Below, in pieces: positions 26,017 through 34,993 of a stretch of 64,000 bases of DNA. Numbering within the stretch: the first letter of the stretch is position 1; every line of letters begins with the position of its first letter. A program made the translations under genes and the position numbers. The notes beneath the pieces are model-generated. The model saw only the letters and a program-made list of their open reading frames with translations. It made no database searches and had not been told where the DNA came from. This stretch comes from Peteryoungia desertarenae. Lineage in GTDB: Bacteria > Pseudomonadota > Alphaproteobacteria > Rhizobiales > Rhizobiaceae. The stretch spans positions 2,138,501 to 2,202,500 of the forward strand of contig NZ_CP058350.1 in assembly GCF_005860795.2 (NCBI RefSeq), in the 5' to 3' direction.

Positions 26017-26553
26017 ATGATGAAAAATCTTACGTCTGTTTTCATAGCCGCACATCTGATGCTGCCGCTAACGGAGGCTGCTATGGCTGACGATCTGCGA
26101 GCAACCCGCACCCTGCAAGCCACGCCAGACAAGGTTTGGGCGGCTTTAACCGATACCCAATGGATCAAACGGTGGTGGGGCCCTTTCGGCTTTACTGCAC
26201 CCAAAGTCCGGGCAAATGTGGTCGTGGGCCAGGCGACGCTGGTTTGTATGACAGGGGCGAACTTTCCCGTCATTTGCAATACTTGGACCTATAGAGAGAT
26301 CGTTCCTGGATCCCGTCTCGTTTTTGATCAGGGTTGGGCGAATACAGACGGGGCTGAGGTATCGCCAAATGAGCTTGGTTTACCGGCTCATCTTCCGCGG
26401 CTCGTGCCCCACGTAATAGAGATAGTGGCAGGTGAAAACGGTACCACAATTCTCCATTGGTCCGAGTTCGGTTATCCTGATGCGCAGACCGCTGCTATGT
26501 CCAGAGCAGGTTTGGAGCAGGTTTTGGACAAGCTCGCGACCGCAGTTGAGTAG
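26017..26553 (+). CDS. SRPBCC/AHSA1-domain protein with N-terminal hydrophobic leader
   Basis: A 178-residue protein. From about residue 26 it is an AHSA1-like SRPBCC domain (RATRTLQATPDKVWAALTD, then IKRWWGPFGFTAPKV and the ending helix AGLEQVLDKLATAVE), a helix-grip fold that binds hydrophobic ligands. Unusually, it starts with MMKNLTSVFIAAHLMLPLTEAAMA, shortened here to VFIAAHLMLPLTEAAMA, which looks like a signal peptide ending in AMA, so it may be periplasmic; most relatives are cytoplasmic. An internal ATG at 26083 would give the cytoplasmic form. It is divergent from tetR and likely under its control. Confidence 0.78.
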   Translation: MMKNLTSVFIAAHLMLPLTEAAMADDLRATRTLQATPDKVWAALTDTQWIKRWWGPFGFTAPKVRANVVVGQATLVCMTGANFPVICNTWTYREIVPGSRLVFDQGWANTDGAEVSPNELGLPAHLPRLVPHVIEIVAGENGTTILHWSEFGYPDAQTAAMSRAGLEQVLDKLATAVE

Positions 26554-26712
26554 TCGCCAAGGTATACGTCAGGCTGGTGGTGGCTCATAGTCATGTACCC
26601 ACCCCACCTTTATTTCCCCCCCATCCTCCATTACATAGCTCCCATACCCGCCACGCCCCGCCCGCGTAGGCGCAACCCCGATAAAATCCCGGGCGAAACG
26701 GAAGATTTGGCC

Positions 26713-27189
26713 ATGGCCCCCAAAGGCTCACAGCGCGTCGTCAACAAGATCGTTGCGGAAAACCGCAAGGCGCGCTTCAATTACGAGATCGTCGACACCT
26801 ACGAGGCGGGTCTGGTTCTGACCGGCACGGAGGTCAAGTCGCTGCGCGAGGGCAAGGCCAATATTGCCGAATCCTATGCCTCCGACGAGGGCGAAGAGAT
26901 CTGGCTGATCAATTCGCATCTGCCGGAATATCTGCAGGCGAACCGCTTCAATCACGAGCCCCGCCGCCGTCGCAAGCTGCTTCTCTCCAAGCGCGAGATC
27001 AACCGCCTGCGCGCCGGCATCAATCGCGAGGGCATGACGCTGGTGCCCTTGAAGATCTATTTCAACGAGAAGGGCAGGGCGAAGCTGGAACTGGCGCTCG
27101 CCAAGGGCAAGAAGCTGCATGACAAGCGCGAGACCGAGAAGGAACGCGACTGGAACCGCCAGAAATCCCGCCTGTTGAAGACGGGCTGA
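26713..27189 (+). CDS. smpB: SsrA-binding protein
   Basis: A 158-residue RNA-binding protein that delivers tmRNA to stalled ribosomes in trans-translation. Typical segments: [14 protein letters not shown] (here [14 protein letters not shown]), [17 protein letters not shown], the KKLHDKRET motif and the basic tail [12 protein letters not shown]. The frame is open upstream, but the ATG at 26713 gives the normal family length. The DUF3830 gene starts two bases after its stop. Confidence 0.95.
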   Translation: MAPKGSQRVVNKIVAENRKARFNYEIVDTYEAGLVLTGTEVKSLREGKANIAESYASDEGEEIWLINSHLPEYLQANRFNHEPRRRRKLLLSKREINRLRAGINREGMTLVPLKIYFNEKGRAKLELALAKGKKLHDKRETEKERDWNRQKSRLLKTG

Positions 27190-27191
27190 TC

Positions 27192-27611
27192 ATGGCGCTC
27201 TCGCATCTCAAGGTCACCGTCGGCCCCTTCGTCTTCGAGGCGAGGCTCGAGCGCGAAAAGGCGCCCGAGACCTGCCGCATTTTTGAGACCTTCCTGCCGT
27301 TCCGCAACCAGGCGATCCATTCGCGCTGGTCGGGCGAGGCGGTCTGGGTGCCCTTGGGCGATTTTCAGTTCGGCGCCGGTTTCGAAAACCACACGGCCCA
27401 TCCCTCGCGCGGCGACATCCTGCTTTATCCCGGCGGCTTCAGCGAAACCGAACTGCTCTTCGCCTATGGCTCCTCCCAGTTTGCCAGCAAGATGGGCGTT
27501 CTGGCGGGCAATCATTTCCTGACGGTGACGAAAGGTCAGGAGCAGCTGGAGGCCATGGGCAAGATGGTTCTCTGGCAGGGCGCCCAGGCTATCGCTTTCG
27601 AGTCGCTCTGA
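27192..27611 (+). CDS. DUF3830 protein (cyclophilin-like fold)
   Basis: A 139-residue soluble protein matching DUF3830: an N-terminal strand LKVTVGPFVFEARLE, APETCRIFETFLPF, the conserved IHSRWSGEAVWVPLG and HPSRGDILLYPGG. The fold is cyclophilin-like but no reaction is proven; some relatives sit beside amidohydrolase or hydantoin genes. Its ATG comes two bases after the smpB stop, so it is translated together with smpB. A hairpin element follows 15 bp after the stop. Confidence 0.82.
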   Translation: MALSHLKVTVGPFVFEARLEREKAPETCRIFETFLPFRNQAIHSRWSGEAVWVPLGDFQFGAGFENHTAHPSRGDILLYPGGFSETELLFAYGSSQFASKMGVLAGNHFLTVTKGQEQLEAMGKMVLWQGAQAIAFESL

Positions 27612-27625
27612 CCGTCCGGCCCTTC

Positions 27626-27728
27626 GAGAGCATTTCCGGCGAAAGCGGGATCGCCTTTCATGCTCTCTGTCTTTGTCTTCACTGAAGTCCTGCGGCAAAA
27701 GCACGATGCACTTTGCTGGAATGGCTCT
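27626..27728. repeat. Rhizobial palindromic repeat element, two halves
   Basis: GAGAGCAT (27626-27633) pairs perfectly with ATGCTCTC (27660-27667), with an inner stem GGCGA/TCGCC. The following part up to GCTGGAATGGCTC reads, on the minus strand, like the common rhizobial intergenic repeat (GAGC-ATTCCAGCAAA-GTGC form). The two halves face each other. Recognition of the family is from memory. It may also act as a terminator for smpB-DUF3830. Confidence 0.5.
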
Positions 27729-27764
27729 GGGGGCAGACCCTTGCCGCCCCCCGGTTCGGCGAGG

Positions 27765-28937
27765 TCAGGCGAAAGCCCTGCTGCCTGACAGCCTCTGCCC
27801 GACGGCAATCATCCGGATCGCATCTTCCGTCGCCCGCCGCAAAAGCTTGTAGCCGTCCCTGATCGCCTCTTCCAGCGTGCAGGGTCGCTTCAGGATGGAG
27901 GCGAAGGCCGAGATCCCATGGGCGAAGGTCTGGTCAACGCCGCGACCGATCGTGCCGGCAAGCGCAATGGTCGGAATGCCCAGCGCTTCGGCCCGCCGGG
28001 CCACTTCGCAAGGAACCTTGCCATAGGGGCTCTGCCCGTCCAGGCTTCCTTCTGCGGTGATGACGAGATCGGCCTCGGACAAGAGCCGGTCGAAATCGAG
28101 ATAGTTGAGGATGATGTCAAAGCGCGGATGCAGGGTTGCGCCGGCGAAAGCGATCAATCCGGCGCCGAGCCCGCCCGATGCGCCGGCCCCCGGCGCAATG
28201 CCGACATCCTGGCCGGTATGGCGCTCAATGAGATCGGCCCAGCGCTGCATCGCTCGGTCGAGATGCTCCACCTGTTCCGGGGTTGCCCCTTTCTGCGGAC
28301 CGAACACCCGGGCGACACCTTTCTCGCCCAGCAGCCTATTGTGCCAGTTGACGGCGGCATCGATCCTCACTTTGGCCAGTCGCGGATCGAGTCTCCTGAG
28401 GTCGATCGAATGAAGATTGACAAGGGCGCCGCCGCCCTGGGGCAGATCGCGGCCTTCGGCATCCAGCAGTCTCGCCCCGAGTGCCTGGGCAAGGCCGGCG
28501 CCGCCGTCATTGATGCCGCTGTCGCCGCAGCCGACCAGGATCCGCTTGGCGCCGTGTGCCAGCGCCTTGAGGATAAGCTGGCCGACGCCGTAGGAGGTCG
28601 TCAGCATCGGGTTGCGTTGATCACGGGGAACCAGGGACAGCCCGGCGGCGGCGGCCATCTCGATCACCGCGGTCTTCGGTCCCTTTCCGCCCATCAGGCC
28701 GAAAAAGCTGTCGACCGGCTGGCCAACCGGACCGGTCACTCGGGCCTTGACGAGCCTGCCGCCCGTCGCCCGAACCAAAGCCTTGACCGTCCCTTCGCCG
28801 CCATCGACCATCGGCGCGCAGAGAACGCGGGCGTTCGGCAAGGCCTTGAGAATGCCCTCGTGGATCGCCAGGGTCACGTCGTCGACAGAAAGGGATTCTT
28901 TAAAACCGGAGGGGGCAACAAGAATTGTCATGGTCAT
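27765..28937 (-). CDS. Glycerate 2-kinase (GarK/GlxK family)
   Basis: A 390-residue kinase of the GarK/GlxK family that phosphorylates D-glycerate in the cytoplasm. Motifs include APSGFKESLS at the start, PMVDGGEGTV, GCGDSGINDGG (typical of the family) and GAGASGGLGAG, and ITAEGSLDGQS near the C terminus. AAGGAG precedes the ATG. The SLC13 permease gene lies 97 bp upstream on the same strand, so they probably form an operon for uptake and use of glycerate or a precursor such as tartronate. Confidence 0.9.
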   Translation of the reverse strand: MTMTILVAPSGFKESLSVDDVTLAIHEGILKALPNARVLCAPMVDGGEGTVKALVRATGGRLVKARVTGPVGQPVDSFFGLMGGKGPKTAVIEMAAAAGLSLVPRDQRNPMLTTSYGVGQLILKALAHGAKRILVGCGDSGINDGGAGLAQALGARLLDAEGRDLPQGGGALVNLHSIDLRRLDPRLAKVRIDAAVNWHNRLLGEKGVARVFGPQKGATPEQVEHLDRAMQRWADLIERHTGQDVGIAPGAGASGGLGAGLIAFAGATLHPRFDIILNYLDFDRLLSEADLVITAEGSLDGQSPYGKVPCEVARRAEALGIPTIALAGTIGRGVDQTFAHGISAFASILKRPCTLEEAIRDGYKLLRRATEDAIRMIAVGQRLSGSRAFA

Positions 28938-29034
28938 CGCAGTCTCCTTTTGCTATGTATCTGCGATGAAAACGTACATCCGTTGACCTTATTCCCGGAT
29001 TATTCATATAAATATTCGATAAAGTCGGATTCAT

Positions 29035-30774
29035 TCACCGAAATATATTGCGAATATCTGCTCCGATATCCCGAATGGCACGGTCTATAGATTTTTCTAT
29101 ATTGTTTCTGTTTGATGTGTCTCGTTTCGTCCGTGGCGACGATGCTTCGCGACGGATCTCCGGTTTGACATTGGCGGCTGGTTCCTGCGCCTTGGTCTTG
29201 GTTGCCGCGATGGTCTCGACGATGTTGCTCGTTGTGATCGGCGGCAAGAGCGTCAACGGGGGCAGGTGGATGACCGCCATGGCTGGCTTGTCATCCTGGG
29301 CCAGAACCATGCGCTCGGTGCCGGCGCCAGCGATCTGATGGGGCCAGACGAACAGGGCAATACCGACCAGGAGGGTCAGTTTGGCCATCCCCAGCGGCAG
29401 CGCCAGTCTGGCCAGATCGGCCTGGGTAAAGCCGCCCTCCTCCCGCATGCCAAAGATGGCGACGGGTTTTGCGCCGGCCATCAGGCTTTGGCAAAATCCG
29501 CTGCCCATCACCACCACGAGGATCATCACGGTGGCCTCGTGGCCAAGCCCCGCAACGGGCAGGGCAACGGCCGGCACCAGCACGGCGGCGCGCGCCGAGC
29601 GGGATGCAATGACGATATGGGCGACCATGGCGACGATGGCAACGACGATCACCATGGCCGTCTTGCTGGCGGTCAGCGAAGCCGGCAGCCATGCCAGCGC
29701 CTGCCCGGCCAGCCAGCGGTCTGCGCCGCTCTGGGTCATGGAATAGGCGATCAGGGTCGTGGCGGCCATATAGAGGATGAGTTCGACATCCACGGCGCGA
29801 AACACCTCTTTCGTCTTGCTGCGCGTGAACGGCTTGGTCAGCAGCGCCATGGCGCCGACCACGGCGACCAGCGCCATGCCGAAACCGTGTAACGGCTCGG
29901 TCAGCCAGAGACCGACCAGAATGCTCACGACACAGAGCACCCGCCATTGGCGCGGCGTCAGCGGTTCGCGCATTCGCGCCCATCCGATCCGTTCGCGCCA
30001 CAGGGCGCGCGGAACAAACAGGACGAGGATCAGGAGCACGCCGGCTGCCGATGCGAGAAAGGCCAGAGGCGCCCCGAGCATCAGCCAGTCCAGATAGCTC
30101 AACCGGTCGCCGCCTGTGGCCACGATTGCCTCGACGGCAACGAGATGAGCCCCCGCGCCGATCAGCGATCCGCCGGCCGACAACAGAATGACCGTTGGAA
30201 ACAGCAGGGCCAGCGGACGACGAAGCCGCTCGTCCGGCAAATGCGGGATGAGCGCAAGGAACACCGGCAGAAGAAGCGCCGCCCGCCCGGAGGTCGATGG
30301 CAACAGAAAGGCGGTCAGCGCAATGGCAGTGGCGAGCGTGAAGGCAAAGGTCACGAAATGCATCTGCCTCGACAGGAGCGGCAGGATCATCCGTTCGGCC
30401 AGTCCGCATTCCTTCAGCACTGCAGCGATGATGAAGGCTGCCAGCAGCAGCCAGACCAGATCCGAACCCAAGATGGCGTAGAGCTGGGTCTCTGCGATCA
30501 CCCCGGTCAGCACAAGCGCCACGGCGCTTGCAAGTGCGACCAGGCTTTCCGGCAGGGGCGTGGCCACCCAGCCAATCAGAGCGAGGGCTGTGATGATCAG
30601 GGCAATCCGTCCCTGTGGTGACAGCGTCTCCGGAAACACCCAGATGCACCAGACCGTCACGCCGGCTGTCAGGATCGGCACAAGGAGCAAGAGGGTTCTG
30701 CGCCATTCGGGGACAGCGCGGCGCACATGCGGGTCAAACGGGCTTGTTGCCGTTTCCGTTGCGATCATGGTCAT
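29035..30774 (-). CDS. SLC13-family (DASS-type) permease with long C-terminal tail
   Basis: A 579-residue membrane protein with about 12 helices in two repeats, resembling sodium-coupled dicarboxylate/sulfate transporters (SLC13) or the related ArsB/CitM group. Conserved pieces include LLPSTSGRAALLLPV and SRSARAAVLVPAVALP, the two ST-like substrate loops. After the last helix there is a roughly 110-residue soluble tail, Ala/Thr/Lys-rich, ending SIDRAIRDIGADIRNIFR, which is not part of the family. AGGGAG precedes the ATG. It sits upstream of glycerate kinase; the substrate is likely a small organic acid, by context only. Confidence 0.82.
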   Translation of the reverse strand: MTMIATETATSPFDPHVRRAVPEWRRTLLLLVPILTAGVTVWCIWVFPETLSPQGRIALIITALALIGWVATPLPESLVALASAVALVLTGVIAETQLYAILGSDLVWLLLAAFIIAAVLKECGLAERMILPLLSRQMHFVTFAFTLATAIALTAFLLPSTSGRAALLLPVFLALIPHLPDERLRRPLALLFPTVILLSAGGSLIGAGAHLVAVEAIVATGGDRLSYLDWLMLGAPLAFLASAAGVLLILVLFVPRALWRERIGWARMREPLTPRQWRVLCVVSILVGLWLTEPLHGFGMALVAVVGAMALLTKPFTRSKTKEVFRAVDVELILYMAATTLIAYSMTQSGADRWLAGQALAWLPASLTASKTAMVIVVAIVAMVAHIVIASRSARAAVLVPAVALPVAGLGHEATVMILVVVMGSGFCQSLMAGAKPVAIFGMREEGGFTQADLARLALPLGMAKLTLLVGIALFVWPHQIAGAGTERMVLAQDDKPAMAVIHLPPLTLLPPITTSNIVETIAATKTKAQEPAANVKPEIRREASSPRTKRDTSNRNNIEKSIDRAIRDIGADIRNIFR

Positions 30775-30936
30775 GGAATTCTCCCTGCTTGCTTCAGGGC
30801 GAAAACGTCGACAACGACAGTTTATTCCATGCGAACGGTTTTGACAGGCCGCCGTCCTTGGTCCCGACACCGCAAGCACCAGCGGTGCGCCCTTCCTCTG
30901 ACAAGTTCAGGGCAACCTGAGGCTCGGGCGCACGTC

Positions 30937-30980
30937 GAGCAAAAGTGCGTTAGCGGTTTTGCGTCCGGACTGCGTAAAAC
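30937..30980. repeat. Rhizobial intergenic repeat fragment
   Basis: The stretch GCAAAAGTGCG - TAGCGGTTTTGCGTCCGGAC - TGCGTAAAAC has the form of a short palindromic element found many times in Rhizobiaceae genomes; GCAAAA pairs with TTTTGC and GTTTT with AAAAC. Family recognition is from memory. It lies between the permease and the NYN gene. Confidence 0.5.
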
Positions 30981-31027
30981 CGGATAAATGGAGGGTTTCC
31001 GGTCATCAAGCGATCACCAGAAACGCG

Positions 31028-31612
31028 CTAGTGGTCGTCTTCGCTCGCCGTTGCCGGTTCTGCCACGCGCGGAGCAGGTCTGTCGCTCGGATCGCGACCG
31101 ATCTCGGCCTTCAAGCTCATCAGGTCGATGAAGTGGTCCGACTGGCGGCGAAGATCGTCGGCAATCATCGGCGGCTGGGTGGCCATGGTCGAAACCACCG
31201 AAACCTTGCGTCCCTTGCGCTGCAGCGCCTCGACCAGTGTCGTGAAATCGCCGTCGCCGGAGAAGATCACCAGGTGGTCGACGGTTTCCGATTGCTCCAT
31301 GGCATCGATGGCAAGCTCGATATCCATATTGCCCTTGACCTTGCGGCGACCCATGGAATCGGTGAATTCCTTGGCGGGCTTGGTCACGACCTTGTAACCA
31401 TTGTAATCCAGCCAGTCGATCAGCGGACGAATGGACGAATATTCCTGATCCTCGATCAGCGCCGTGTAATAATAGGCGCGCAGGAGATAGCCCCGCTTCT
31501 GGAAGGCCTTCAGCAATTTTCTGTAGTCAATGTCGAAACCGAGGCTTTTCGACGCTGCGTAGAGGTTGGCACCGTCAATAAAGAGTGCAATTTTCTCGCG
31601 GGGATCGAACAT
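31028..31612 (-). CDS. NYN-domain (LabA-like) putative RNase
   Basis: A 194-residue protein with a NYN/PIN-like nuclease domain: IALFIDGANLYAAS at the start (first acidic residue), NMDIELAIDAME in the middle and LVIFSGDGDFTTLVEAL near the end supply the conserved aspartates that bind metal. The last 35 residues are a disordered Pro/Ala/Asp tail. The ATG at 31612 is preceded by AAAGGA; a TTG two codons earlier is less likely. LabA-type proteins are thought to cut or process RNA; the target is unknown. It is divergent from rpoZ. Confidence 0.85.
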   Translation of the reverse strand: MFDPREKIALFIDGANLYAASKSLGFDIDYRKLLKAFQKRGYLLRAYYYTALIEDQEYSSIRPLIDWLDYNGYKVVTKPAKEFTDSMGRRKVKGNMDIELAIDAMEQSETVDHLVIFSGDGDFTTLVEALQRKGRKVSVVSTMATQPPMIADDLRRQSDHFIDLMSLKAEIGRDPSDRPAPRVAEPATASEDDH

Positions 31613-31907
31613 GTCCAAATCCTTTCTGGCTTAAATTCCTAGTGGCAAAACGCAATAAAAACAGGCTGTTGCCGAAGATTCAAAGTTGACACCACATACA
31701 TTATGAAGTGTTCATATATTAAATTATGTAGGGTAATACTCTGTCTTATCCAAGCACGTACAGGTTGAATGCCTTGGCAAAAAATGGCTTTCGCCACAAT
31801 TCTCTGCGGCTCGGCACGGTCCGGCGCGTATGAAAAACTTGAATTTGCCATCCATTGATTGTATCGCACCTGCAATCCCATGAATTCATGAACGCAAAGG
31901 ACAGGCA

Positions 31908-32309
31908 ATGGCCCGCGTCACCGTTGAAGATTGCATCGACAAAGTCGAAAATCGGTTCGAGCTGGTATTGCTCGCAAGCCATCGTGCCCGCCAGATCTCC
32001 CAGGGCGCACCGATCACCATTGATCGCGACAAGGACAAGAACCCGGTCGTCGCCCTGCGCGAAATCGCCGATGAGACGCTGTCTCCCGACGACCTGAAGG
32101 AAGACCTCATCCATTCGCTGCAGAAGCATGTCGAAGTCGACGAGCCGGAGCAGGAGCCGAGCTCGATGCTTGCCAATACCGGCACCGTTGGCAAGGGCGA
32201 CGAAGAAGACGAACTGCCCGAGACGCTAACCTTCGACCAGATGTCGGAAGAGGAGCTTCTCGCCGGTATCGAAGGACTTGTACCTCCGGAAAAGAGCGAC
32301 GATTACTAA
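31908..32309 (+). CDS. rpoZ: RNA polymerase omega subunit
   Basis: A 133-residue omega subunit, which helps assemble RNA polymerase and carries part of the ppGpp site in proteobacteria. The start [20 protein letters not shown] and [10 protein letters not shown] are characteristic, followed by [12 protein letters not shown]. The C-terminal half is acidic and variable ([19 protein letters not shown]), as in other alphaproteobacteria. A perfect terminator follows, and the (p)ppGpp enzyme gene comes next, which is the usual order. Confidence 0.95.
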   Translation: MARVTVEDCIDKVENRFELVLLASHRARQISQGAPITIDRDKDKNPVVALREIADETLSPDDLKEDLIHSLQKHVEVDEPEQEPSSMLANTGTVGKGDEEDELPETLTFDQMSEEELLAGIEGLVPPEKSDDY

Positions 32310-32356
32310 TCGTCAACAAATCCTGCGATAGTCTGCGTCCAACAGTTCATTTCAGT

Positions 32357-32385
32357 GCGCCAGTCATCCTGACTGGCGCGTTTTT
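32357..32385 (+). terminator. Rho-independent terminator after rpoZ
   Basis: GCGCCAGTCA and TGACTGGCGC form a perfect ten-base-pair stem with a three-base loop followed by GTTTTT, 47 bp after the rpoZ stop. Confidence 0.88.
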
Positions 32386-32556
32386 CGTTTATATTGCGAC
32401 GAAGAGGCCGCTCGAAAGGCCGCAGGTTCCGCCACCTGCGCCAACCCCGCAAGGGTGTCGATGAGCGGGTCTTGAAACGGTCCCCGGAGTCCCCGACATC
32501 GGCTCTGGTGGCTGACAATCGTTTAGAGGTGTCGGAGACGGTCAGGAGCAAACCGG

Positions 32557-34782
32557 ATGATGCGGCAATACGAGCTCGTGGAGCGGGTGCAGAAATACAA
32601 GCCCGACGCCAATGAAGCTCTCCTCAACAAGGCCTATGTCTATGCCATGCAGAAGCATGGCAAGCAGACGCGCGCCAGCGGAGATCCCTATATCTCCCAC
32701 CCGCTTGAGGTTGCCGCCATCCTGACCGAGATGCATCTGGATGAATCGACCATCGCGGTCGCCCTCCTGCATGACACGATCGAGGACACATCTGCCACCC
32801 GCGCCGAGATCGACGAACTCTTCGGCGAGGATATCGGGCGTCTCGTTGAAGGCCTGACAAAGCTCAAGAAGCTCGACCTCGTCACCAAGAAGGCCAAGCA
32901 GGCGGAGAACCTACGCAAGCTCTTGCTCGCGATCTCGGACGATGTCCGGGTCCTTCTCGTCAAGCTCGCCGACCGCCTGCACAACATGCGCACGCTGGAG
33001 CATATGCGCGACGACAAGCGCGCCCGCATTTCCGAAGAGACGATGGAAATCTATGCGCCGCTTGCCGGTCGCATGGGTATGCAGGACATGCGCGACGAGC
33101 TGGAGGATCTGTCCTTCCGCTATATCAACCCGGAAGCCTATGAGACGGTGACGAAACGTCTGTCGGAGCTTTCAACGCGCAATGAGGGCCTGATCACCAA
33201 GATCGAGGACGAACTGCGCGATCTGCTGATTGCCAATGGCGTGGCCAATCCCTGGGTCAAGGGTCGCCAGAAGAAGCCCTATTCGGTCTTCCGCAAGATG
33301 CAGTCGAAGTCCTTGTCCTTCGAGCAGCTTTCCGATGTCTATGGCTTCCGGATTCTGGTCGAGGATATTCCCGCCTGTTACCGGGCGCTCGGTATTGTGC
33401 ATACCCGCTGGCGTGTCGTGCCCGGTCGCTTCAAGGACTATATCTCGACGCCGAAGCAGAACGACTACCGCTCGATCCACACCACGATCGTCGGTCCGTC
33501 TCGCCAGCGTATCGAGCTGCAGATCCGTACGCGCCGCATGCATGAAATCGCCGAATTTGGTATCGCCGCCCATGCGCTCTACAAGGATGGCGAAAACACC
33601 GACGGCGATCTCTTGCCCCGCGAAAGCAATGCCTATTCCTGGCTGCGCCACACGATCGAGGCGCTGGCCGAAGGCGATAACCCGGAAGAATTCCTGGAGC
33701 ACACCAAGCTCGAGCTCTTCCAGGACCAGGTCTTCTGCTTCACCCCGAAAGGCAAGCTGATCGCACTTCCGCGCGGCGCGACCCCGATCGACTTTGCCTA
33801 TGCCGTCCACACCAATATCGGCGACACGACCGTTGGCGCGAAGATCAACGGCTCGATCATGCCTCTGGTCACCCGCCTGTCGAACGGCGACGAGGTCGAA
33901 ATCATCCGCTCCGGCGTCCAGGTGCCGCCGGCGGCCTGGGAAGAAATCGTGGTCACCGGCAAGGCGCGCGCTGCCATCCGCCGCGCCACACGCATGGCGA
34001 TCCGCAAGCAATATGCAGGCCTCGGCCAGCGCATTCTGGAGCGCACTTTCGAGCGTGCTGGAAAGGTTTTCTCCAAGGACAATCTGCGTCCGGTGCTGCA
34101 TCGCCTCGGCCAGAGGGATGTCGAGGATGCCATTGCTTCCGTCGGTCGCGGTGAGAGCTCCTCGCTCGACGTGCTGCGTGCCGTCTATCCCGACTATCAG
34201 GACGAGCGCGTCACGGTAAAGCCATCGTCCGACGATGGCTGGTTTGCCATGAACAGCGCAAACGGCATGGTCTTCAAGCTGCCAGGCAAGCCAAGCCAGA
34301 AGGGCAATGCGCCGACTGCCAATGATGGACCGGATCCGCTGCCGATCCGTGGCCTCTCCGGAAATGCCGAGGTGCATTTCGGTCCGGCAGGTGCGGTGCC
34401 GGGTGATCGTATCGTCGGCATCATGGACGATGAAAAGGGCATCACCATCTATCCGATCCAGGCGGCCACCCTGCAACGGTTCGAAAACGAGCCGGAGCGC
34501 TGGATCGATGTCCGCTGGGATCTCGATGAGGCAAACAAGTCCCGCTTCGTCGCCCGCATTCTGATCAACGCCATCAACGAGCCCGGCACGCTGGCGACAG
34601 TCGCCCAATGCGTTGCGCGCCTCGATATCAATATCCGTGTTCTGAACATGATCCGGATTGCGACCGACTTCACCGAGATGGCACTGGACGTCGAGGTCTG
34701 GGATCTGCGCCAATTGAGCCAGCTGCTTGGCGAGTTGAAGGAACTCGACTGTATCTCGACCGTCAAGCGTGTCTTCGACTGA
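32557..34782 (+). CDS. rsh: Bifunctional (p)ppGpp synthetase/hydrolase
   Basis: A 741-residue RelA/SpoT homologue that makes and breaks the alarmone (p)ppGpp in the stringent response. The N-terminal HD hydrolase domain is intact (HPLEVAAIL, HDTIEDT, KLADRLHNM at about residues 45-145). The synthetase domain has GRQKKPYSVFRKM and DYISTPKQNDYRSIHT. A TGS domain (CFTPKGKLIALPRGATPIDF) and a C-terminal ACT domain (about residues 665-740) follow. All key motifs for both activities are present, so this should be the single bifunctional enzyme usual in rhizobia. Confidence 0.95.
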   Translation: MMRQYELVERVQKYKPDANEALLNKAYVYAMQKHGKQTRASGDPYISHPLEVAAILTEMHLDESTIAVALLHDTIEDTSATRAEIDELFGEDIGRLVEGLTKLKKLDLVTKKAKQAENLRKLLLAISDDVRVLLVKLADRLHNMRTLEHMRDDKRARISEETMEIYAPLAGRMGMQDMRDELEDLSFRYINPEAYETVTKRLSELSTRNEGLITKIEDELRDLLIANGVANPWVKGRQKKPYSVFRKMQSKSLSFEQLSDVYGFRILVEDIPACYRALGIVHTRWRVVPGRFKDYISTPKQNDYRSIHTTIVGPSRQRIELQIRTRRMHEIAEFGIAAHALYKDGENTDGDLLPRESNAYSWLRHTIEALAEGDNPEEFLEHTKLELFQDQVFCFTPKGKLIALPRGATPIDFAYAVHTNIGDTTVGAKINGSIMPLVTRLSNGDEVEIIRSGVQVPPAAWEEIVVTGKARAAIRRATRMAIRKQYAGLGQRILERTFERAGKVFSKDNLRPVLHRLGQRDVEDAIASVGRGESSSLDVLRAVYPDYQDERVTVKPSSDDGWFAMNSANGMVFKLPGKPSQKGNAPTANDGPDPLPIRGLSGNAEVHFGPAGAVPGDRIVGIMDDEKGITIYPIQAATLQRFENEPERWIDVRWDLDEANKSRFVARILINAINEPGTLATVAQCVARLDINIRVLNMIRIATDFTEMALDVEVWDLRQLSQLLGELKELDCISTVKRVFD

Positions 34783-34788
34783 GCATGC

Positions 34789-34821
34789 TGCCGGGCGGGG
34801 TAGAGAAGCTCAAGCCCGGCA
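34789..34821 (+). terminator. Hairpin after rsh
   Basis: TGCCGGGC and GCCCGGCA form a perfect eight-base-pair stem around 17 bases, seven bases after the rsh stop. There is no T run directly after it, so termination is uncertain. Confidence 0.35.
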
Positions 34822-34993
34822 AATCTGTGGCATTTGCCAGTTTTTTGGCCACAGTCCTGCCTAATGCGTAAACCGATACTCTCGGGCTATGCGTTCATCG
34901 CATATCTGCCTTTGCCAATTGGATCTGGTCCTTTGTGCGGCGCACAATTACATTCGGTTCAACACAAAGAGACATAGAACCGAGGACCGAAAG

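Noticed and set aside
29291..30706. 471-codon minus-strand frame
   Set aside because: A shifted frame of the SLC13 permease gene, rich in Arg and Pro and without membrane segments.
31908..32309. Long acidic C-terminal tail of RpoZ
   Set aside because: Such tails are normal for alphaproteobacterial omega subunits.
33172..34713. 513-codon minus-strand frame
   Set aside because: Antisense to the (p)ppGpp enzyme gene, whose domains are complete.
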